A DNA stretch of 64,000 nucleotides from positions 1 through 64,000 of the forward strand of contig CAJQTG010000021.1 in the NCBI GenBank assembly GCA_905618925.1. The letters run 5' to 3'. The notes beneath the pieces are model-generated. The model was not told where the DNA came from. It did no database searches and saw only the letters and a list, made by a program, of their open reading frames with translations. The translations under genes were made by a program, and so were the position numbers. Below, one piece after another: positions 63,353 to 64,000 of this stretch (its first letter is position 1; each line of letters begins with the position of its first letter). Origin of the DNA: an uncultured Candidatus Thioglobus sp. Lineage in GTDB: Bacteria > Pseudomonadota > Gammaproteobacteria > PS1 > Pseudothioglobaceae.

Positions 63353-64000
63353 ATGACTGTTGATTCAATTAAAGATAATGACGCTCTTAATGGTGAGATT
63401 TTTCCGACATTCGTTAGGTATCTGATTCCGTCTATTCTGGGCCTAATTGCGATGACATCTTCCTCATTGGTAGATGGCATTTTTATTGGAAACTATGTGG
63501 GTATTACTGCTCTGGCTGCAGTTAATCTCATCATTCCAATAATAACGCTCCTATTTGGCGTTAGCATGATGATGTCAATTGGCGGTTCAGTTCGAGCCGG
63601 TAAGTATCTTGGAGAAGGAAATAAGCCAGCTGCATCGGCAATTTTTAGTAAGTCAATAATTTCTATGGTGATCTATGCGCTGGTTCTGATAACGCTCACA
63701 CTTGCATTTGAAGATCAGATATTTGCGGGTCTAGGAGCTACTCAAGAGCTGTTTCCAGTGATGAGCGAGTATTACCGAATCATTATGCCATTTGTAATTT
63801 TTCAGTTGATTATTATCCCGCTGTATTTTTTCATTCGCTTGGATGGCTTACCTAATCTTGCCGCTGCTGCGCTTGGAGTTGGTGCGGTCGTTAATATTGC
63901 ACTGGACTATTTCTTTATTGCAGTTTATGACTGGGGATTAACTGGAGCTGCGTGGGCAACAGGCATATCAGAAGTTCTATCTCTACTAGTTATTATGTTT
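63353..64000 (+). CDS. MATE-family multidrug/Na+ efflux transporter, partial
   Basis: The frame starts at an ATG at 63353 and runs open to the window end (216 codons). It is absent from the ORF track because it has no stop here. It encodes about six membrane helices of the MATE fold, with FPTFVRYLIPSILGLIAMTS, SLVDGIFIGNYVGITALAAV and GGSVRAGKYLGEG in the first half, and LPNLAAAALGVGAVVNIALD. It probably exports drugs or metabolites in exchange for Na+ or H+. The remainder lies outside the window. Confidence 0.88.
   Translation, partial: MTVDSIKDNDALNGEIFPTFVRYLIPSILGLIAMTSSSLVDGIFIGNYVGITALAAVNLIIPIITLLFGVSMMMSIGGSVRAGKYLGEGNKPAASAIFSKSIISMVIYALVLITLTLAFEDQIFAGLGATQELFPVMSEYYRIIMPFVIFQLIIIPLYFFIRLDGLPNLAAAALGVGAVVNIALDYFFIAVYDWGLTGAAWATGISEVLSLLVIMF

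Overview
The window is a gene-dense, AT-rich bacterial chromosome segment with short intergenic gaps, many ATGA/TAATG-type gene overlaps and no insertion sequence, CRISPR array or rRNA. The gene content (ntrYX-trkAH, hisS-yfgM-der, rpsF-rpsR-rplI-dnaB, ccmCDE-ccmG, pyrG) is gammaproteobacterial. A non-carboxysomal form I RuBisCO operon (cbbLS-cbbQO with a divergent cbbR) together with a streamlined AT-rich marine style points to a chemolithoautotrophic gammaproteobacterium, plausibly of the SUP05/Arctic96BD-19 (Ca. Thioglobus) sulfur-oxidiser group. That placement is inference; no sulfur-oxidation gene lies in the window.

Layout. 0-1.5 kb: edge of rsmD and rnd (minus strand). 1.6-9.1 kb: an NtrY-type kinase with an NtrX-like regulator that has lost its AAA+ domain, the TrkAH potassium uptake pair, and a membrane pyrophosphatase whose sequence is of the K+-dependent type. 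9.3-12.7 kb: a DMT transporter, a relic of an Lrp/AsnC regulator, diaminopropionate ammonia-lyase and an M24 peptidase. 12.7-18.5 kb: a ferric-iron ABC transporter whose ATPase, binding protein and permease are interleaved with a secreted DUF4856-like protein and a fatty acid hydroxylase/sterol desaturase family protein. It carries two good Fur boxes, and a terminator-like hairpin lies inside the desaturase gene. 18.6-28.7 kb: argJ, cbbR, cbbLSQO with two unrecognised downstream genes, malonyl-CoA decarboxylase and another unrecognised gene. 28.8-34.9 kb: molybdenum cofactor synthesis (mog, moaD, moaA, moaC, moeA, mobA, moaE) flanked by membrane proteins. 35-41 kb: a PhyH oxygenase/TauE exporter pair, aspA, a small XRE-regulator/membrane-protein cassette with a tandem operator, pdxB and ung. 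41-49 kb: tpm, a cold-shock-domain membrane protein, a transglycosylase lipoprotein, a Rieske protein, a TrpD2-like protein, an ABC exporter, pyrG and a FAD amino acid dehydrogenase. 49-57 kb: der, yfgM, hisS, 5'-nucleotidase, DUF1249, cpdA, dnaB and the S6/S18/L9 operon with a terminator-like leader hairpin. 57-64 kb: cutC, mtgA, tsaB, a partial ccm set, HU, tRNA-Val, tRNA-Asp, a patatin-like lipase and the start of a MATE transporter.

How it fits together. The window joins carbon fixation (RuBisCO with its CbbQO activase), ion and energy handling (Trk, pyrophosphatase, cytochrome c maturation), Fur-controlled iron acquisition and Moco supply for molybdoenzymes. The least explained parts are the iron cluster with its intragenic hairpin, the two genes appended to the cbb operon, the regulator/membrane cassette at 38-39.5 kb, and the patatin gene beside the tRNAs.
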